Assembly: GCA_015680685.1 (NCBI GenBank)
Contig: MNCI01036469.1
Span: 150,080-198,556 of the forward strand
Length of the DNA: 48,477 nt
DNA from: Gnetum montanum
Taxonomy: Eukaryota; Streptophyta; Gnetopsida; Gnetales; Gnetaceae
Direction of reading: 5' to 3'
In this document: in pieces, positions 45,576 through 48,477 of the stretch
Numbering within the stretch: position 1 is the first letter of the stretch
Layout: each line of letters begins with the position of its first letter
Notes under the pieces: generated by a model
Database searches by the model: none
Told to the model about the DNA's origin: nothing
The model's input: the letters and a program-made list of their open reading frames with translations, nothing else
Made by a program: the position numbers and the translations under genes

Positions 45576-47480
45576 ATGTCTCTCTCATAAGACTACGATA
45601 ACGCAACAACTCGTAAGGCAATTCATTTGAGAACCAACAAACTATATGATGATGAAGATGAAGTTTGGAGTACTCGATCTGATGTAGGTGTTTCCTATAA
45701 ACATAAGTGAAGACAACATCGTCCCAATTCACGAATGCATAACCCACCCAGTGACGATGAACCCCTACTGGCCACTACAAGCCTAATGCAAATACAAGAG
45801 GCTATTCAAATATCCTGAAGGCATCGCAAGGAAAGTCGTCTACCCAAGCTTGACTTAAACAACTTTCCCAAGTTCTCAAGAGGCTATGAATTTGATCCGC
45901 AACAACATTTACAAGCCTTCCACGATGCATGTGCATGGAACAACATTGATAATGGATGGAAAAAACTTAAGCTCTTTCCTATGACACTTGTTGGCCACGC
46001 AAAAGTATGGTATAGGTCTTTAAAACCAAAATCAATCTGACGTTGGCCAACAATGGTAGAACTCTTCAATGAAAGATATCAAACCTATGAAAGAGTGTTA
46101 GCCTTGAGGAAACAAATCCAAGAGTGGAAACAAGCACAACATGAACCCTTGGACATGGCCTTAGAAAGATATTATGCATTGTTAAACAACTGCCTAGGCC
46201 ATGACTTCTCTAAGGAGAGGCTAATGTACCACATTATTGATGGGCTCTGTAATGAAATAAGGAAGACCCTAGGGATGTATGCCTGAGGTCAACTATATGA
46301 GCTACAAACCCATCAAATCCAAGAGCTTATTAAGCGGGTAACCAAAGAAGAAGGAGGAATGGCTAAGTGGGAGAATGTTGAAAAATCTCAATAGGCCCAA
46401 AACCTTAAATCAACAAGGGCCCATGATAATGAAAAGGAGAAATCAACTCACCACAAGGAGGTGGAATCATCTTTGCCAACAATACAATCATTAAACAAAA
46501 TTGAGGCAAAGATGAATAAGATGATGGAATGGATGCATAAAAAATGTGGAGAATATGCCAACATTATTGGAGATAGAGTCTTAACAAACCTAGAAGTAGG
46601 ATAAAATACCCTTAGACAATTGGAAATAAGGGTTGAAAAAGATAAGAGCTCAACCACCAATCATACGTATCAATGTAACATTTGCCTGTACAATCACCCC
46701 AAGGGCCAATGTCCAATCTTGTCACATTTACAAGAGCATTGGGGAAGAGTGTTATATCCAGAGTTCGTACAAAGATACTGTGTTCGATCACAGTCGCAAC
46801 AATCCCAGTCATGGGGGAGGCCACCCTCAAACTGGTTATACCCTTCATACCATTTGAACCTAAGTGCTTATCAAATCCAACATCTTGTTTCTCCAACTGA
46901 GTCAACATCCTCTATCTCACTACCTTATTATCATTCTCCCCAATACTATCAACCCATATCCTCTCCAACACAACCACCACCTTGGATACCTTACACTTCT
47001 CCTCAATTTCAAAATTCTCATCCTTCACCTCCTTCTACATCTCCACCAAGTGTTCTAGAGGGTTTTGCGCCACCGCACCAACCAAAAAATGTTATTTGTG
47101 CTACTACTATTAACAACAGTAGGAATCCTCCACAACATCATAGGCATCCCTTCTTTAGATGTGACCATAAGAAGGGACAACACAATTCTAAGCCCACTAC
47201 ATCCTCAAACTTAGCACAAGTCCAACACTATGGTACAACTCCCTCCTCGAACCCAATGCCTCGTGTTACTTTCTCTGGGCCATCAACAAATACTCCAACA
47301 ACCATATGGCCTAATGAATATAGCCACCGAGGGAGACAAATTGATCCTTGCATACCATCTTATGGTCACAGGTGCCATAATGGGTCAACCACTCATAAAT
47401 TAACTACATCCTATAACCTGTCCCACTATGCCAATTATAATCAAGTGTGTGAACCCCAATGGGGTTGTTGGCACATTTAG
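45576..47480 (+). pseudogene. Athila-type gypsy gag, one frame with seven stops
   Basis: A single reading frame of 634 codons runs from ATG at 45576 to the stop at 47478. It is interrupted by in-frame stops at 45588, 45708, 45816, 46038, 46284, 46392 and 46602 but by no frameshift. At about 45850-46286 it carries the retrotransposon gag domain: FPKFSRGYEFDPQQHLQAF, LFPMTLVGHAKVWYRSL, then FNERYQTYERVLALRKQI and LNNCLGHDF..ERL..HIIDGL. A zinc-knuckle-like motif lies at 46674-46712 (C-x2-C-x3-H-x4-C). The remainder to 47480 is rich in Pro, Ser, Thr and Gln, with many PPS/SPP and HQP clusters. Gag packages the element RNA in virus-like particles. The open 286 codons at 46620-47480 are therefore the gag C-terminus, not a separate gene. 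No protease follows. Confidence 0.88.
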
Positions 47481-47790
47481 CCATTTCATGGAACAGCAAA
47501 GGTGATAAAATATGAATAAGCCATAGAAAATATTCAAAGAAAAAATATATATGATGGTTGAGCCTTATTGATATTTTATACTAGAAGTTTCATATAGAAA
47601 ATTAGGAAATGAAGATATAATATTTTCATTTTCAAGAGTTAATATCAAGGAAAGAAAAATTTATCATGCTCCTTTGCAAAGGGAAGGATGAAAAGAGTTG
47701 AAAAGCTAAAAGAGTCGATCCCGTTTATGGATGCATCAATGAGAAATATCAAAGTCACTATTGTAAGGTTTGGATAATGTTTTTACTGCA
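47481..47790. other. AT-rich tail of the gypsy fragment
   Basis: Sequence after the gag frame has no protease or pol motif and ends at a run of ten A (about 47791-47800). Beyond that the composition changes. It probably marks the truncation point of the element. Confidence 0.4.
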
Positions 47791-47800
47791 AAAAAAAAAA

Positions 47801-48477
47801 CAAACACAGTTCCAGCCATTGTACGCGTTGGGAGGCAATAGACGAAATAGCTATACAGAAATGAAAACAGTCCAGGAGAATGCCGTTTTGTTTACAGGGA
47901 TTGCGTTTATACCAAGGCAGGGGAATGCAAGGTTCTCTTTGCCCTGTAATGGCTTTCATTTCACACAGAATCAACTATTCCTTTTGGCCCTAAATCAGTG
48001 ACGTCTCTGCTGGTCGCGTAGTGCCAAAAACAAACAAAAAACAATTTTTGCAGGGACGCGGATTCAAGGTGGAAGAAGAACTCGCTTAGGCGTTGCCACT
48101 TCCAAGGCAGAAACCGTTTCAATTTCAAATTTCTTATGCAATTGATCCACCTGCCTCCGATGACACTGATGTGTCCTGCAACGCGTGCACCGCGTGAAGA
48201 TTTTTCTGGCCGTTGCAGGGCCATTCCTAACCTACCTTACCTAATGACGAATTCTCTGATGCTCAGATCTCTGTTACATTTGCCATTAACCCTGAAATCT
48301 ATGGCAGGAATTAAAAAATGATCTCCAGAAACACAAAAACGCAGGAAGCCCTAAGCGAAATTGGGGCAAAATAAAACAGTTCCAGGCAACCGAAAACCCC
48401 ATGTCCAGGGCCATATGTCCAATACATCATTTCTATCTCTAGATCTTTCTCCTCCAGCAACCGAATGTACAGAACAA
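47801..48477. other. CpG-richer, probably low-copy sequence
   Basis: About two dozen CpG dinucleotides occur in 550 bp (for example gtacgcg, gacgcgg, caacgcgtgcaccgcgtga), many more than in the retroelement regions. I recognise no protein. Open frames of 60-90 codons here (47777-48001 plus, 47961-48224 minus, 48136-48321 plus) have no motif. On the minus strand a possible splice donor (aggtaaggtagg) lies near 48230-48245. It could be a gene promoter or 5' leader continuing outside the window. Confidence 0.4.

Noticed and set aside
46620-47480. A 286-codon proline-rich open frame as a separate novel gene
   Set aside because: It is in the same frame as the upstream gag domain, separated only by stop codons, and begins with a gag zinc-knuckle motif. 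It is the gag C-terminus.

Overview
This is a nuclear chromosome segment of a seed plant. It is probably from a large, repeat-rich genome such as a gymnosperm. That is inference, resting on one small intron-containing gene in about 48 kb, surrounded by old, nested, heavily mutated retrotransposons with low CpG outside two short stretches. Two single N bases (1355 and 44783) point to a draft assembly.

The only gene that looks intact is an early nodulin-93 (ENOD93) homologue at 40752-41344 on the plus strand. It has four exons that join in frame to 106 codons, and a TATA box about 100 bp upstream. Nearly everything else recognisable is mobile-element debris.

Layout: 1-1740 is the 3' end of a plus-strand Ty3/gypsy element (polypurine tract plus a rearranged 3' LTR). 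2.1-5.4 kb is a plus-strand Ty1/copia remnant with protease, integrase and RNase H fragments. About 5.98-6.5 kb is a possible LINE tail on the minus strand. 6682-12130 is an LTR element with both LTRs, a primer site and a polypurine tract but no recognisable gag-pol; it holds a degenerate 5S rRNA-like segment near 9.3 kb. 12.7-16.3 kb is a minus-strand LINE with endonuclease and reverse transcriptase motifs. 17.1-20.9 kb is AT-rich and unassigned. About 20.9-21.18 kb and beyond is the start of a minus-strand copia element.

21.6-26.0 kb holds two degenerate tandem arrays built on inverted repeats; the second has a period near 190 bp and about 14 copies. 26.3-31.8 kb on the plus strand is a broken spliced gene of unknown function, with several introns whose phases still match. 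32.1-38.06 kb on the minus strand is a Tat/Ogre-like gypsy element (LTR, tRNA-Asp-type primer site, gag, protease). Where its reverse transcriptase and integrase should be there is instead an 11-residue-encoding minisatellite and then the antisense spliced gene. ENOD93 follows.

42.1-47.5 kb is a cluster of three insertions from the same LTR family, in plus, minus and plus orientation. The last carries an Athila-type gag frame broken only by stop codons. The final 0.7 kb is CpG-richer and looks low-copy.

The most interesting material is the antisense intron-bearing pseudogene coupled to a gag-protease element, the dyad-rich arrays beside it, the 5S-like segment, and the palindrome arrays in the U3 regions of the recurrent LTR family.
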